DNA of 64,000 nt from Sulfuricystis thermophila (GCF_004323595.1 NZ_AP019373.1:1736001-1800000), one strand, 5' to 3'; numbered from the stretch's first letter, positions 52,631 through 62,388 are shown. The notes: generated by a model not told the origin, from the letters alone. Numbers and translations are program-made.

Positions 52631-54070
52631 TCAGTGTGCGCCGGCAGGGGCCAGGACGGGGGCATTGTCCACCGCCTTGCCGCTGGCGATCGTCTTGAAC
52701 ATGTTGTAGGCCATCAGGATCATGCCGGACAGATACAGCAGGCCGCCGACGACGCGGATGGTCCAGAACGGATAGGAGGCCTTCACCGATTCGACGAAGG
52801 CATAGGTCAGCGTGCCGTCCGGGTTGGTGGCGCGCCACATCAGACCCTGCATGACGCCGGAGATCCACAGCGCAGCGATGTAGAGCACCGTGCCGAGCGT
52901 GGCCATCCAGAAGTGCACGTTGATCATGCGCACCGAGTACATCTCGGTCTTACCGAACAGGCGCGGGATCAGATAGTACAGCGAACCGATCGACACCATG
53001 CCGACCCAGCCGAGCGCGCCGGAGTGCACGTGGCCGACGGTCCAGTCGGTGTAGTGCGACAGGGCATTCACGGTCTTGATCGACATCATCGGGCCTTCGA
53101 AGGTCGACATGCCGTAGAACGACAGCGAGGTGACGAGGAACTTCAGGATCGGGTCGTCACGCAGCTTGTGCCAGGCGCCGGAGAGCGTCATGATGCCGTT
53201 GATCATGCCGCCCCAGGAGGGCGCCAGGAGGATCAGCGAGAACAGCATGCCGACCGACTGGGTCCAGTCGGGCAGCGCGGTGTAGTGCAGGTGGTGCGGA
53301 CCGGCCCACATGTAGGTGAAGATCAGCGCCCAGAAGTGCACCACCGACAGGCGGTAGGAATACACCGGGCGGCCGGCCTGCTTCGGCACGAAGTAATACA
53401 TCATGCCGAGGAAAGCGGCAGTCAGGAAGAAGCCAACCGCGTTGTGACCATACCACCATTGCACCATCGCATCCTGCACGCCGGCATAGGCCGAGTAGGA
53501 CTTCGGCGTCAGGACACCGGCCTCGAAGACCGGGATTTCGGCGCTGTTGAAAATGTGCAGCAGCGCGACGGCGATGATGAAGGCGCCGTAGAACCAGTTG
53601 GCGACGTAGATGTGCTTGGTCTTGCGCGTGCCGACCGTGCCGAAGAAGACGATCGCGTAAGCGACCCAGATCACGGTGATCAGGAGGTCGATCGGCCATT
53701 CGAGCTCAGCGTACTCCTTGCCGGAGGTAAAGCCCAGCGGCAGGGAAAGCGCGGCCAGCACGATCACCAGCTGCCAGCCCCAGAAGGTGAAAGTCGCCAG
53801 CCCGGGGGCGAACAGCGTCGTGTGGCAGGTGCGCTGCACCACATAGTAGGAGGTGGCGAACAATGCAGAGCCGCCAAAGGCGAAGATCACCGCATTGGTG
53901 TGCAGCGGACGCAGACGCCCGTAAGACAGCCATTCGACAACGTTCAATTGTGGCCAGACCAGCTGGGCGGCGACGATGACGCCAACCAGCATGCCGACGA
54001 TGCCCCAGATGACGGTCATCACGGCGAACTGGCGCACGACCTTATAGTTGTAAGTCGCTTGCGATTGCAT
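52631..54070 (-). CDS. ccoN: cbb3 oxidase catalytic subunit CcoN
   Basis: 479 residues from the ATG at 54070, which has GAGAGG upstream; the ATG at 54091 lacks one. Twelve helices contain the heme-copper ligands: [25 protein letters not shown] and [18 protein letters not shown]. It reduces oxygen to water with high affinity and pumps protons. FNR-like boxes upstream fit microaerobic induction. Confidence 0.97.
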   Translation of the reverse strand: MQSQATYNYKVVRQFAVMTVIWGIVGMLVGVIVAAQLVWPQLNVVEWLSYGRLRPLHTNAVIFAFGGSALFATSYYVVQRTCHTTLFAPGLATFTFWGWQLVIVLAALSLPLGFTSGKEYAELEWPIDLLITVIWVAYAIVFFGTVGTRKTKHIYVANWFYGAFIIAVALLHIFNSAEIPVFEAGVLTPKSYSAYAGVQDAMVQWWYGHNAVGFFLTAAFLGMMYYFVPKQAGRPVYSYRLSVVHFWALIFTYMWAGPHHLHYTALPDWTQSVGMLFSLILLAPSWGGMINGIMTLSGAWHKLRDDPILKFLVTSLSFYGMSTFEGPMMSIKTVNALSHYTDWTVGHVHSGALGWVGMVSIGSLYYLIPRLFGKTEMYSVRMINVHFWMATLGTVLYIAALWISGVMQGLMWRATNPDGTLTYAFVESVKASYPFWTIRVVGGLLYLSGMILMAYNMFKTIASGKAVDNAPVLAPAGAH

Positions 54071-54186
54071 GATGGATTTCACCTCTCTCATTGAAAAAAC
54101 AAACCATTGCCTGCCGATTCGAACTCTTTGCGAAACCCCAGTCGCCCCGACCAGGCCATCGGAACGGCCGAAATCCCTGCGACAAA

Positions 54187-54200
54187 TTGACTCGGATCAA
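54187..54200. promoter_or_regulatory. FNR-type box upstream of ccoN (proximal)
   Basis: TTGACTCGGATCAA, one mismatch. Given a start site set by the distal box, this one would lie at or just downstream of +1, where it might repress. Confidence 0.6.
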
Positions 54201-54238
54201 AACCGTGACGCAGGATACTGCAGTTCAGGTTTCAGAAA

Positions 54239-54252
54239 TTGATTCAGGTCAA
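54239..54252. promoter_or_regulatory. FNR-type box upstream of ccoN (distal)
   Basis: TTGATTCAGGTCAA, one mismatch. On the minus strand the hexamer TATCCT (54212-54217) is centred 31 bp downstream, so this is the better activator site for ccoNOQP. Confidence 0.72.
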
Positions 54253-54308
54253 CTTTTCTTAAAGACAATTTTATTGATATGGTTATCAAATTTGTTATTG
54301 AGCAGCGT

Positions 54309-54337
54309 AAAAAAAAGGGTGCGCGGAACGCGCACCC
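54309..54337 (-). terminator. Rho-independent terminator of ccoI-ccoS
   Basis: On the minus strand a perfect 9-bp stem GGGTGCGCG/CGCGCACCC with a 3-base loop is followed by eight T (complement of 54309-54316). It separates the ccoI-ccoS transcript from the ccoN promoter. Confidence 0.92.
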
Positions 54338-54438
54338 CCAACCCCAACAGAGAGACTAACCGTGAAAACCTGAAACCCTCGCCCGGTCCAAACCACTTAC
54401 CCCGCGACGAACGGAGCGGAGTATGACCCTGCTGCCCA

Positions 54439-54648
54439 TCACTTGCTTTGATCTGCGTCAACAGATGGCTTGTTCTCCGCTGTGACGGCCGTCGCCTCTT
54501 CATGAGGCGTATCGTCGTCCATCAACACCCGGTAGGCCGGGCCTTCCAGATCGTCTAGCTGGCCACTTTTCAGCGACCACCAGAACACCACGCCGATCGC
54601 GAAGACCAGCAGCACGGAGACGGGGATCAGGAGATAGAGGCTTTCCAT
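54439..54648 (-). CDS. ccoS: cbb3 oxidase assembly protein CcoS
   Basis: 69 residues: a membrane helix ([21 protein letters not shown]) followed by [22 protein letters not shown], the CcoS signature. It is needed for cofactor insertion into CcoN. The gene overlaps ccoI by 22 bp. Confidence 0.95.
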   Translation of the reverse strand: MESLYLLIPVSVLLVFAIGVVFWWSLKSGQLDDLEGPAYRVLMDDDTPHEEATAVTAENKPSVDADQSK

Positions 54649-57089
54649 TCGAGCCTGCCTTTCTGCAGCCGCAAGGCATTGACCACCACGAGCAACGAGC
54701 TCGCCGACATGCCGATGCCGGCCATCCAGGGCGTCACCCAGCCGGCCATCGCCAGCGGGATCGCCACCAGATTATAGGCAAAGGCCCACAGCAGGTTCTG
54801 ACGGATGATCCGCAGGGTCTGTCGCGCCAGCGCAACACCCTCGGCCAGATGACCGAGATCATTCGAGAGCAACACCACGTCGGCCTGACTGCGCGCGAGA
54901 TCGGTGCCGGCGCCCATCGCCACCGAAACATGCGCCTGTGCCAGCACCGGCGCGTCATTGACGCCGTCGCCGACCATTGCCACGGTGGCGCCGCCGTGCT
55001 GGATCTCACGCACTGCGGCATGTTTTGCCTCCGGTGTCATCCCGCCGCGGTAATCCTCGACGCCGAGCGAGCGCGCCACCGCCGCGACCGTCTCGGGCGC
55101 ATCACCGGACAGGATCGTCAACCGTGCGCCCAGCCCGCGCAACTGCGTCAGCGCCTCGCACGCGCCGGGCCGCAAACCATCGCTCAACCGAAACCAGGCC
55201 CGCCAGCCCGCCTCGTCACCCAGGGCGACGACCGTATCCCCGGCCGCCAGCCAGCCGGCCATCTCTTCGGGCAGCGGCCGGCCATGCAGTTCGGTGACGA
55301 AGGCCGGCACGCCGATGCGCACCGCCCTGCCCTCGGCATCCCGGGCCTCGATCCCCTTGCCGGTGACGGCGCGCAATTGCGTGAGGAGTGCCGTCTTCCC
55401 AGCGCCGACTTTTTCACACAACGCCTTGGCCAGCGGGTGTTCCGAGGCCTGCTCCAGCGCCCTCACCTGCGCGAACACCTCCGTCTCATCGAGCCCCTCG
55501 GCCACGCGCAGATCGACCACCGTCGGCCGGCCCAGCGTCAGCGTGCCCGTCTTGTCGAAGATCCAGTGATCGGCGCGCGCCAGTGTCTCGATCGCATGGC
55601 CGCGCGTCACCAGCACGCCGGCCTTCGCCAGCGCGCCGGTCGCCACCGTCAGCGCCGCCGGTGTCGCCAAGGACAGCGCGCACGGACAGCTCACCACCAG
55701 CACCGCAACGCAGATCCACAAGGCATTGGCCGGGTCGACGTTGAACCAGTAAACGCCGGTCGCTGCCGCCAGCGCCAAGAGCACCCAGACGAAATACTGC
55801 GCGATGCGGTCTGCCGTTTGCACCAGCGTCGGTTTCTCGGCCGCGGCCTGTTCCATCAGGCGGCGGATCGAGGCGAGCCTGGTGGCCTCGCCGACGCGCT
55901 CGAGCCGCACCGTCAAGGGGCTGCCGACATTCACGCTGCCGCCGGTGACCGCATCACCACATCGCTTGGCCACCGGCCGGCTCTCGCCGGTGAGCAGCGA
56001 TTCGTCGGTGCTGCTCTCGCCATCGACGACGATGCCGTCGCCGGGGATCGTCTCGCCGGGCTTGACGCGCACAACCTCGCCCGCCGCCAGATGCGCCACC
56101 GCGACGCGCTCGGCCTCGACCGCCGGCCAATGTGGCAACCGTTCGGCGAACGCCGGAATCGCCCGCGCCATCGCCTCGACGCCCCGGGTAGCCTTCTGCC
56201 GCGCCATCATCTCCAGATAGCGTCCGGTGAGCAGGAAGAAGACGAACATCGTCACCGAATCGAAATACACCTCGCCCGCCCCGGTCAGCGTCGCCCAGAC
56301 GCTGGCGAGAAACGCACTGCCCACCCCGAGCGCCACCGGCACGTCCATGCCGACGCGGCGGAATTTCAGATCGCGCCAGGCGCTGGCGAAGAACGGCGCC
56401 GCCGAATAGGCCATCACCGGCAGCGTGAGCAGCAGGCTCGCCCAGCGCATCAGCTGCTCGATGTCCGCCGTCATGTCGCCTTCGGCCAGATACACCGGCA
56501 CCGCATACATCATCACCTGCATCATGCCGAAGCCGGCGACGAACAGCCGCCACTGCGCGGTGCGCCGCTCCTTTTGCGCCAGCTGCTCGGACTTCGTCGC
56601 ATCATAGGGATGGGCGCGATAGCCGATCGCCTGGATCGCCTCGAGCAACCGGGAGAGCTTCGTCACCCGCTCATCCCAGCGCACCCGCGCGCGGCGCGTC
56701 GCATAGTTGATGTCTACGGCCGTGACACCCGGCTGCTTGGCCAGATGCGCTTCGTTGAGCCAGACGCAGGCGGCACAGGTGATGCCTTCGAGGATCAGCG
56801 TCGCCTCGCGCTCGTGCTCGCCGATCGGCCGGACGAAATTCTTCTGCACCTCGGGATGGTCGAAGAGCCCCAGCTCCTGCAAGGCGACGGGCAAGGCCTC
56901 GCGCGGGCTTTCCGGCAGCGCGTCGCGGTGCTTGTAGTAATCGGTCAGGCCATTGGCGACGATCGCCTCTGCCACGGCCTGACAGCCGGCGCAGCACATC
57001 GCGCGCGGCACCCCGTCGATCTCGACCGTGAAATCGAAGCCCGGCGGCACCGGCAGGCCGCAGTGATAGCACTCGTGTTCGTTGGCCAA
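54627..57089 (-). CDS. ccoI: CcoI copper P1B ATPase for cbb3 assembly
   Basis: 820 residues. The N-terminal metal-binding domain has CYHCG (Cys7, Cys10) and CCAGC (Cys32, Cys33, Cys36), then an HMA domain with GITCAAC (Cys105, Cys108). The pump has [32 protein letters not shown] and [10 protein letters not shown]. Ser-Cys-Pro-Cys and the tail [13 protein letters not shown] are typical of CcoI/FixI rather than CopA. It supplies copper to the CcoN site. A REP-like half unit at 55388-55413 is read as KVGAGKTA. Confidence 0.96.
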   Translation of the reverse strand: MANEHECYHCGLPVPPGFDFTVEIDGVPRAMCCAGCQAVAEAIVANGLTDYYKHRDALPESPREALPVALQELGLFDHPEVQKNFVRPIGEHEREATLILEGITCAACVWLNEAHLAKQPGVTAVDINYATRRARVRWDERVTKLSRLLEAIQAIGYRAHPYDATKSEQLAQKERRTAQWRLFVAGFGMMQVMMYAVPVYLAEGDMTADIEQLMRWASLLLTLPVMAYSAAPFFASAWRDLKFRRVGMDVPVALGVGSAFLASVWATLTGAGEVYFDSVTMFVFFLLTGRYLEMMARQKATRGVEAMARAIPAFAERLPHWPAVEAERVAVAHLAAGEVVRVKPGETIPGDGIVVDGESSTDESLLTGESRPVAKRCGDAVTGGSVNVGSPLTVRLERVGEATRLASIRRLMEQAAAEKPTLVQTADRIAQYFVWVLLALAAATGVYWFNVDPANALWICVAVLVVSCPCALSLATPAALTVATGALAKAGVLVTRGHAIETLARADHWIFDKTGTLTLGRPTVVDLRVAEGLDETEVFAQVRALEQASEHPLAKALCEKVGAGKTALLTQLRAVTGKGIEARDAEGRAVRIGVPAFVTELHGRPLPEEMAGWLAAGDTVVALGDEAGWRAWFRLSDGLRPGACEALTQLRGLGARLTILSGDAPETVAAVARSLGVEDYRGGMTPEAKHAAVREIQHGGATVAMVGDGVNDAPVLAQAHVSVAMGAGTDLARSQADVVLLSNDLGHLAEGVALARQTLRIIRQNLLWAFAYNLVAIPLAMAGWVTPWMAGIGMSASSLLVVVNALRLQKGRLEWKASIS
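55388..55413. repeat. REP-like half unit inside ccoI
   Basis: It contains CCAGCGCCGACTTTTT; read on the coding strand as EKVGAGKTA directly after the HP-bearing helix. Confidence 0.55.
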
Positions 57090-57094
57090 GGACT

Positions 57095-57862
57095 TTATTT
57101 CGGCTGCATGCGGATCGCGCCGTCGAGGCGGATCGTCTCGCCGTTCAGATAGGGATTGCGCACGATTTCGGCCACCAGCGAGGCGAACTCGGCCGGCCGC
57201 CCCAGCCGCGGCGGGAACGGCACCATCTTGCCGAGCGCATCCCGCACCTCGTCGCTCATGCCGGCCATCATCGGCGTTTCCATGATCCCCGGCGCGATCG
57301 TCATCACGCGGATGCCCATGCGCGCCAGATCGCGCGCGATCGGCAGCGTCATGCCGACGATGCCGCCTTTGGAGGCCGCATAGGCCGCCTGGCCGATCTG
57401 GCCGTCGAACGCCGCCACCGACGCGGTATTGACGATCACGCCGCGCTCACCTTCGGCATTCGGCGCATTCGCGCCCATCGCCGCGGCCGCGAGACGGATC
57501 ATGTTGAAAGCGCCGACCAGATTCACCTCGATCACGCGCTTGAAGCTCGCCAACGCATGCGGCCCGTCCTTGCCCACCGTCTTCTCGCCCATCACGATGC
57601 CGGCGCAGCCGATCAGCCCATGCACCGCGCCGAAACTCTGCCGCGCCGCATCGATACAGGCCTGGGCGCTTGCCTCGTCCGTCACGTCGGTGGCGACGAA
57701 GCGGGCATTCGCCCCCAGTTCCGCGGCCAGCGCCTCGCCCGCCGCACGGTTGAGATCGGCGATCACGACCCGAGCGCCCTGCCCGGCCAGCAGCCGCGCC
57801 GCACCCGCGCCCAGACCCGAAGCCCCGCCGGTGACGATGAAAACACTCTCCTCGATCCGCAT
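57095..57862 (-). CDS. SDR dehydrogenase, HSD10-like 3-hydroxyacyl-CoA dehydrogenase
   Basis: 255 residues. The Rossmann motif is [10 protein letters not shown], with [23 protein letters not shown] carrying Ser, Tyr and Lys of the active site and [13 protein letters not shown] after it. These match type II 3-hydroxyacyl-CoA dehydrogenase. It oxidises 3-hydroxyacyl-CoA or related substrates with NAD+. It lies 5 bp downstream side of ccoI, but a functional link is unlikely. Confidence 0.9.
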   Translation of the reverse strand: MRIEESVFIVTGGASGLGAGAARLLAGQGARVVIADLNRAAGEALAAELGANARFVATDVTDEASAQACIDAARQSFGAVHGLIGCAGIVMGEKTVGKDGPHALASFKRVIEVNLVGAFNMIRLAAAAMGANAPNAEGERGVIVNTASVAAFDGQIGQAAYAASKGGIVGMTLPIARDLARMGIRVMTIAPGIMETPMMAGMSDEVRDALGKMVPFPPRLGRPAEFASLVAEIVRNPYLNGETIRLDGAIRMQPK

Positions 57863-57922
57863 TGCGTCGTTCTCCCAAAAGCGAAGTCAGGGATTCTAAC
57901 GGCTGCGGCTCAACCTGAAGAT

Positions 57923-58129
57923 TCAGGCAGCCAAAGCTGCCCGGTGATGTAGCTGCATCAGCTTGTCGCACGGTATGGGCACGATGGCGTAAGCGACGCC
58001 ATCGACATCGGCGAACTCGACCAGTACATGCTTGCCATCCAGTTCTTCCACGATCGTGCCCACCTGCCCCTTGGCCAGATGCGCTTCGGGCATATCCTCG
58101 ACTGTCGCCACGACATCATGCAGCTTCAT
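57923..58129 (-). CDS. DUF4926 small protein
   Basis: 68 residues: MKLHDVVATVEDMPEAHLAKGQVGTIVEELDGKHVLVEFADVDG and a short tail (quoted only in part as LAKGQVGTIVEEL). This SH3-like pattern is DUF4926. It overlaps the next gene by 14 bp, and the two families recur as a pair, which suggests a paired module, perhaps of toxin-antitoxin kind, though no function is established. Confidence 0.78.
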   Translation of the reverse strand: MKLHDVVATVEDMPEAHLAKGQVGTIVEELDGKHVLVEFADVDGVAYAIVPIPCDKLMQLHHRAALAA

Positions 58130-58463
58130 TGCATTCTCCGATCACGAAACAAGTCACCAAGCGGGTTTCTGTCACGGTGCAAAGCCAGGCAGTTCTCACC
58201 TTTGCGCAGCGCAAGCCGCGGGTGATCTCGATATCCACACGATAGATTGTGCCCCATTTCGTCTCTGACTGCGCCACGGCCTCAGCATCTTTGACGGCCC
58301 TGAGTATTTCATCTGCGAGCCAGCGGGCGTTTGCAACGCTGATCCCCAGTGCGGAAAGAAACACCCGCGCCTTGTGGCGACCTTCCGGATGGGCCGGGTT
58401 CAACACATACTCAGTCAGCTTGGCGATATCGATATGCAACCGTTCGAGATTCGGTAACCGCAT
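58116..58463 (-). CDS. DUF6883-like protein paired with DUF4926
   Basis: 115 residues. KLTEYVLNPAHPEGRHKARVF and WGTIYRVDIEI resemble the DUF6883 family (short alpha/beta proteins with an NxxHPxGxxKAxxF motif). Encoded upstream of, and overlapping, the DUF4926 gene by 14 bp. The conserved Asn-His-Gly-Lys might be catalytic. The product could be a small toxin with the neighbour as antidote; this is unproven. Confidence 0.7.
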   Translation of the reverse strand: MRLPNLERLHIDIAKLTEYVLNPAHPEGRHKARVFLSALGISVANARWLADEILRAVKDAEAVAQSETKWGTIYRVDIEITRGLRCAKVRTAWLCTVTETRLVTCFVIGECNEAA

Positions 58464-58476
58464 ACCTTCGGCCGCT

Positions 58477-59292
58477 TCAGATATTCCTGAGCATCGCCAT
58501 CACCGGCGCGGTCTCGGGCCGCACGCCGCGCCAGAGGAAGAAGGACTCGGCGGCCTGCTCGACCAGCATCCCCAGCCCGTCGGCCACCTGCGCGGCGCCC
58601 AGCCGGCGCGCCTGGATCATGAACGGCGTCTCGCTGGGGCCATAGACCATGTCGTATGCCAGCGCGCCGGGCGCGAACAGCCCGGGCGGCAGATCGAGCG
58701 CCGCGCCCGCCAGACTCGCCGACGTCGCATTGATCACCAGGTCGAACTCCCCGCCCGCGAAATCGCCGAAGCCGCCGGCCGCGAGCGCGCCAAACGGCGC
58801 AAACTGCGCCTTCAGCGCCTCGGCTTTGTCCACGCTGCGGTTGGCGATCGCCAAGAGCGCCGGTTTTTCCTCCAGCAACGGCAGGATCACCCCCCGTGCC
58901 GCTCCGCCAGCGCCGAGAATCAGCACGCGTTTTCCGGCGAGCTCGAGTCCCAGCCGCCCGCTGAGATCGCGCACCAAGCCCACGCCGTCGGTGTTGTCGG
59001 CATAGATGCCGTCCGCGTCGAAACGCAGCGTGTTCGCCGCGCCGGCGAGCCGCGCCCGTTCGGTCGGCTTCTCGGCCAGTCCCAGCGCCTCCTGCTTGAA
59101 CGGCAGCGTGACGTTCATGCCCTTGCCGCCGGCAGCACGAAATGCCGCCACCGCCGCGGCGAAGCCATCGAGCGGCGCCAGGATCGCCTCGTAGGACATC
59201 TCCTGTCCGGTCTGCCGCGCGAAGGCGGCGTGGATCAGCGGCGATTTCGAATGGCTGATCGGGTGGCCGATCACCGCGTAACGGTCACTCAC
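58477..59292 (-). CDS. aroE: Shikimate dehydrogenase
   Basis: 271 residues from a GTG at 59292, preceded by GGAGGAAG. IGHPISHSKSPLIH binds shikimate, NVTLPFK carries the catalytic Lys, and LGAGGAARGV is the NADP site. It reduces 3-dehydroshikimate in aromatic amino-acid synthesis. An upstream ATG at 59316 lacks a ribosome site. Confidence 0.94.
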   Translation of the reverse strand: MSDRYAVIGHPISHSKSPLIHAAFARQTGQEMSYEAILAPLDGFAAAVAAFRAAGGKGMNVTLPFKQEALGLAEKPTERARLAGAANTLRFDADGIYADNTDGVGLVRDLSGRLGLELAGKRVLILGAGGAARGVILPLLEEKPALLAIANRSVDKAEALKAQFAPFGALAAGGFGDFAGGEFDLVINATSASLAGAALDLPPGLFAPGALAYDMVYGPSETPFMIQARRLGAAQVADGLGMLVEQAAESFFLWRGVRPETAPVMAMLRNI

Positions 59293-59488
59293 CCTTCCTC
59301 CGTCGGCCAGCGGCAATAATCGGCAAAGGTCAAACGCTGCGCAGCGTTGCGTGGTGGCACTTCGATTTCATCGACTCCCAGCATCGATCGATCCTTCTGC
59401 TATGCACACACTAACACACCTGCCTCGCCAGCGCACCCTGTTCGGGAGTAGAGTAAATCTGTTGGCCCATCCGCATGAGGAGATAGAC

Positions 59489-60370
59489 ATGGCCAAAACG
59501 GTCGGACAGCGCGTCGATCGGCTCGAAGAAGCCCTGATGAAGCTCGCCTATGCCCAGTTCAACAACGAAATGGGTCTCAAGGAACTGCGCGAGGAAAACC
59601 TCAAGTTCCAGCGCGAGATGGTGGTGTTCAAGGACGAAATGCGCGCGTTCAAGAACGAGATGCTCGACTTCAAGGACGAAATGCGCGCGTTCAAGAACGA
59701 GATGACCGAGTTCAAGAACGAGATGCTCGACTTCAAGGACGAAATGCGCGCGTTCAAGAACGAGATGGCCGGGTTCAAGAACGAGATGCTCGACTTCAAG
59801 AACGGGACGGTCGAGTTCAGGAACGAGATGCTGGACTTCAAGAACGAAATGGCCGAGTTCAAGCGCAAGGTCGACGAAGACATCGCCGAGATGAAGCGCG
59901 AGCGGCGCGAGATGAATCTGCAGTGGGGCGCGATCGCCAACAAGCTCGGCACCATCGTCGAGGACATCATCTACCCTTCCTGCCGCCGCATCGCCCGCGA
60001 GCATTTCGGCGCGCCCGACGAACTCGAATTCGAAGGCCAGCGCATCCGCCGCCCGCGCAAGCGCGGCGACCGGCGCGAATTCGACGGCATCCTCGTCTGG
60101 GAAGGCCACGTCATGCTGCTCGAAGCCAAGGCCACCGTGCGCCCCGAATACCTCGAAGCCTTCGACCGCTTCGTGCGCGAAGAGGCCTTCTTCCGCTATT
60201 TCCCCGAATATGCCGGCCGACGGCTCATCCCCATCTTCTCCTCGCTCTCGCTGACCGAAGACGAAGTCGCCTGGCTCACCGAACGGCGGCTTTACGCCGT
60301 CGCGATGGGCGAGGAAGCGATGGCACTGTTAAACCCAGATTGTCCATTGGACCGGGCTGATGCGCGGTGA
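59489..60370 (+). CDS. Coiled-coil protein with C-terminal PD-(D/E)XK nuclease-like domain
   Basis: 293 residues from the ATG at 59489 (GAGGAG upstream). Residues about 50-133 are twelve near-identical 7-residue units such as FKDEMRA, FKNEMLD and FKNEMAE, a long heptad coiled coil. The C-terminal domain has REFDGILVWEGHVMLLEAKATV, with Asp, Glu and Lys in the PD-(D/E)XK order, as in DUF3782-type proteins. The last 13 residues are encoded by MITE copy D, so the native end is changed. Function unknown; a DNA-acting nuclease is likely. Confidence 0.78.
   Translation: MAKTVGQRVDRLEEALMKLAYAQFNNEMGLKELREENLKFQREMVVFKDEMRAFKNEMLDFKDEMRAFKNEMTEFKNEMLDFKDEMRAFKNEMAGFKNEMLDFKNGTVEFRNEMLDFKNEMAEFKRKVDEDIAEMKRERREMNLQWGAIANKLGTIVEDIIYPSCRRIAREHFGAPDELEFEGQRIRRPRKRGDRREFDGILVWEGHVMLLEAKATVRPEYLEAFDRFVREEAFFRYFPEYAGRRLIPIFSSLSLTEDEVAWLTERRLYAVAMGEEAMALLNPDCPLDRADAR
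59627..59880. repeat. 21-bp coding repeats (heptad units)
   Basis: Tandem 21-bp units built on TTCAAGAACGAGATG or TTCAAGGACGAAATG, grouped in higher-order 42- and 63-bp repeats with almost no synonymous change. They look recently amplified and prone to slippage or copy-number change. Confidence 0.85.
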
Positions 60371-60541
60371 GCAGGCGAAACGATCATTTCATCGCCCTAC
60401 ACGGCGGGTAGCGGACTACGGGCGGCATCTTCGCGCCCCCGCTCCTCGCCAATAGACACTGTTATTGGCTCGTCGCGGGGACGCAAATCTGCTCGCCCTC
60501 GCCAGCGCTACCCGCTCGTGTTCCAATGGACAATCTGGGTT
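60332..60541. mobile_element. 210-bp MITE-like element, copy D (inverted)
   Basis: The reverse orientation of copies A-C with the same ends. It lies at the 3' end of the coiled-coil gene and supplies its final codons and stop. Confidence 0.9.
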
Positions 60542-60794
60542 GAACGGCGCGGCGCTGGGCGTCTGACACCTGCCCTTCCGCGGGTCATCCCATCCCCCAG
60601 CCGGGTCGTTGCAAAAACACAACATCCCCGCGCTGGTTTGCGCGTCGAAACGCAATCGGCGCTCGCCACGGCGGCGGCATTGGCGATAATGGCGCCAGCT
60701 TCCGTTCAGGGAGTTTTCTGCGGGATCAGTGGCGAACCACGCAATCCTCATGAGGTCATTGAAACCGCTCTTCTTCAACCAAAAGGAGATTCAT
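60542..60794. other. Non-coding stretch upstream of porin
   Basis: About 250 bp between MITE copy D and the porin. No gene is supported. AAAAGGAGA, the porin ribosome site, lies at its right end. No clear -35/-10 pair was identified. Confidence 0.5.
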
Positions 60795-61880
60795 ATGCAG
60801 AAGAAAATCATCGCTCTGGCCGTCGCCGGCCTCGTTTCCGGCGCCGCCTTCGCGCAGTCGAACGTCACCATCTACGGTGTCGCCGACCTGACCTTCGACA
60901 ACGTCAAGGCTGGCGGCGCAACCGATTCGGGCTACAACATGCCGAACCGCAACCGCGTGTCCTCTAACTCCTCTTACATCGGCTTCAAGGGTGCTGAGGA
61001 TCTGGGCAATGGCCTGAAAGCCGTTTTCCAGTTCGAAAGCGGTGTTAACCCCGACGCCACCGGCGGCACCTGGGCGAACCGTGACAGTTATGTGGGCCTC
61101 GGCGGCGGCTTTGGTACCGTCGCGATGGGTAACCTGACCGGCCCGACCCGTGCCCTGGGCGCTGCGATGGATCCGTTCGCCGGCGCAACCGGTATCACCG
61201 CCAACACCGGCCTGATCGGTAAGCTGGGCGGCGGCGCAGGTGCCTCGCTGTTCGACACCCGTTGGCAGAATGCCATCGCCTACATTTCGCCCAGCTTCAG
61301 CGGCTTCTCGGTCGTGGCGGCCTATGTTGCCAACGAGAACAAGACCCGGGATGGACTGAGTGGGACTGCAGGCCAGCTGAATACCCGTGGCTATGATATC
61401 GGCGCCAAGTATGAAAACGGCCCGATCATGGTGGCGGCCAGCTACAACCAGGCCAAGGTTGGCGATATCGCTGACACCAAGGGTTCCGCGACCCGTGTCG
61501 GCGCCAAGTACAATTTCGGCATGGGCACCGTCGGCCTGCTGTGGGACCGCGTCAAGTGGGAAGACAACACGGGCAATGCCAAACGCAATGCCTGGTTCCT
61601 GCCGGTCACCTTCAATGTCGGCGGCAATGGCAAGATCATTGCCCAATACGGCCATGCAGGCGATGTGACCGACACCTCCGATACCGGCGCCAAGATGTTC
61701 GCGATCGGCTACGAGCACAGCCTCTCCAAGCGCACCATGATCAAGGCCGTCTGGTCGCAGATCAGCAACGAAGCCGCTGCTTCCTACGACTTCGGTGTGA
61801 ATGCCGTCGGGTTCAGCCAGACGAATGGTGCCGGTGCCGATCCGAAGGGCTTCCAAATCGGCATCCGCCATACCTTCTGA
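60795..61880 (+). CDS. Gram-negative general porin (betaproteobacterial type)
   Basis: 361 residues with a signal peptide (MQKKIIALAVAGLVSGAAFA), then QSNVTIYGVADLTFDN and 16 amphipathic strands ending in FQIGIRHTF with the C-terminal Phe. The L3-region pattern RDSYVGLGGGFGTVAMGNLTGPT is typical of betaproteobacterial porins. It is a passive channel in the outer membrane. Codon use is biased toward highly expressed genes. A strong terminator follows. Confidence 0.95.
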   Translation: MQKKIIALAVAGLVSGAAFAQSNVTIYGVADLTFDNVKAGGATDSGYNMPNRNRVSSNSSYIGFKGAEDLGNGLKAVFQFESGVNPDATGGTWANRDSYVGLGGGFGTVAMGNLTGPTRALGAAMDPFAGATGITANTGLIGKLGGGAGASLFDTRWQNAIAYISPSFSGFSVVAAYVANENKTRDGLSGTAGQLNTRGYDIGAKYENGPIMVAASYNQAKVGDIADTKGSATRVGAKYNFGMGTVGLLWDRVKWEDNTGNAKRNAWFLPVTFNVGGNGKIIAQYGHAGDVTDTSDTGAKMFAIGYEHSLSKRTMIKAVWSQISNEAAASYDFGVNAVGFSQTNGAGADPKGFQIGIRHTF

Positions 61881-61905
61881 TCGATTCCTCTCGATCCGAA
61901 CTCGA

Positions 61906-61934
61906 ACAGCCGCCTGCGGGCGGCTGTTTTTTTT
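61906..61934 (+). terminator. Porin rho-independent terminator
   Basis: A 9-bp stem ACAGCCGCC/GGGCGGCTG-type hairpin with a short loop, followed by eight T. Confidence 0.93.
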
Positions 61935-61949
61935 GCTATATTGCCGCGC

Positions 61950-62340
61950 ATGAGCGCGATCACTTTCGACACACACAAGTTCGTCCGCAAACTGCAAGAA
62001 GGCGGCTTCGACCTCAAACAGGCCGAATCGCTCAGAGCTTGTGAAAAATTCTTGCGCTATCTGCTGGCTGCGTTGCGCGGTGCTCGCTCCCTCGCCTAAC
62101 TCCATGTTATGTCTCGGTCGCTGCGCTCCGGGCGCCTTGCCATCAGCCCGCTCGCGACGAATTTTTTTACAAGCTCTCCGTGAAGCCTTGCGCGCTGCCA
62201 TCGACGAATCAGAGCTCGTCACGAAAAAGGACTTGCAAATCGAGCTGGCGCCCATCAAGGCCGACTTGATGCTGCTCAAATGGATGGTCGGCGCCCTGCT
62301 CGGCCTGGCCATCGCCAACTTCGCCAAGCAGTTTTTCTGA
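61950..62340 (+). pseudogene. DUF1640-like gene split by palindromic repeat copy 5
   Basis: MSAITFDTHKFVRKLQEGGF begins a DUF1640-type (coiled-coil, C-terminal membrane helix) protein. After codon 28 (ESL) the frame enters the repeat element and stops at 62099. The remainder of the protein resumes directly after the element: REALRAAIDESELVTKKDLQ, then LLKWMVGALLGLAIANFAKQFF. Removing 62034-62177 and one flanking base restores one continuous reading frame of about 80 residues. DUF1640 proteins have no firm function; a paired membrane role is likely. Confidence 0.88.
62034..62177. repeat. Palindromic repeat family, long form (copy 5), inserted in DUF1640 gene
   Basis: 144 bp with ends AGAGCTTGTGAAAAATTC and CACGAATTTTTTTACAAGCTCT-like. 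Its core is nearly identical, as reverse complement, to copy 1 (730-875). Position inside a gene shows that it moved, or was copied, into this site. Confidence 0.9.
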
Positions 62341-62357
62341 ACTTCTGGGCAAGACGA

Positions 62358-62388
62358 AGCCGCCGCCGGGCGGCCGTTTTTTTGCCTC
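62358..62388 (+). terminator. Hairpin with T-run after DUF1640 remnant
   Basis: GCCGCC and GGGCGGC arms with a 3-base loop, followed by TTTTTTT. Confidence 0.75.

Noticed and set aside
54178-54193. RegA-like site upstream of ccoN
   Set aside because: TGCGACAAATTGACTC preserves only one half of the palindrome and overlaps an FNR-like box.
54849-57152. 767-codon open frame opposite ccoI
   Set aside because: Antisense shadow with no domain or ribosome site.
58896-58920. REP-like match inside aroE
   Set aside because: The stretch encodes the natural GAGGAAR cofactor motif of shikimate dehydrogenase, so similarity to the REP unit is probably coincidental.
59627-59880. Regular short repeats suggesting a CRISPR array
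   Set aside because: The 21-bp units have no unique spacers and encode heptads of a coiled coil in one frame.
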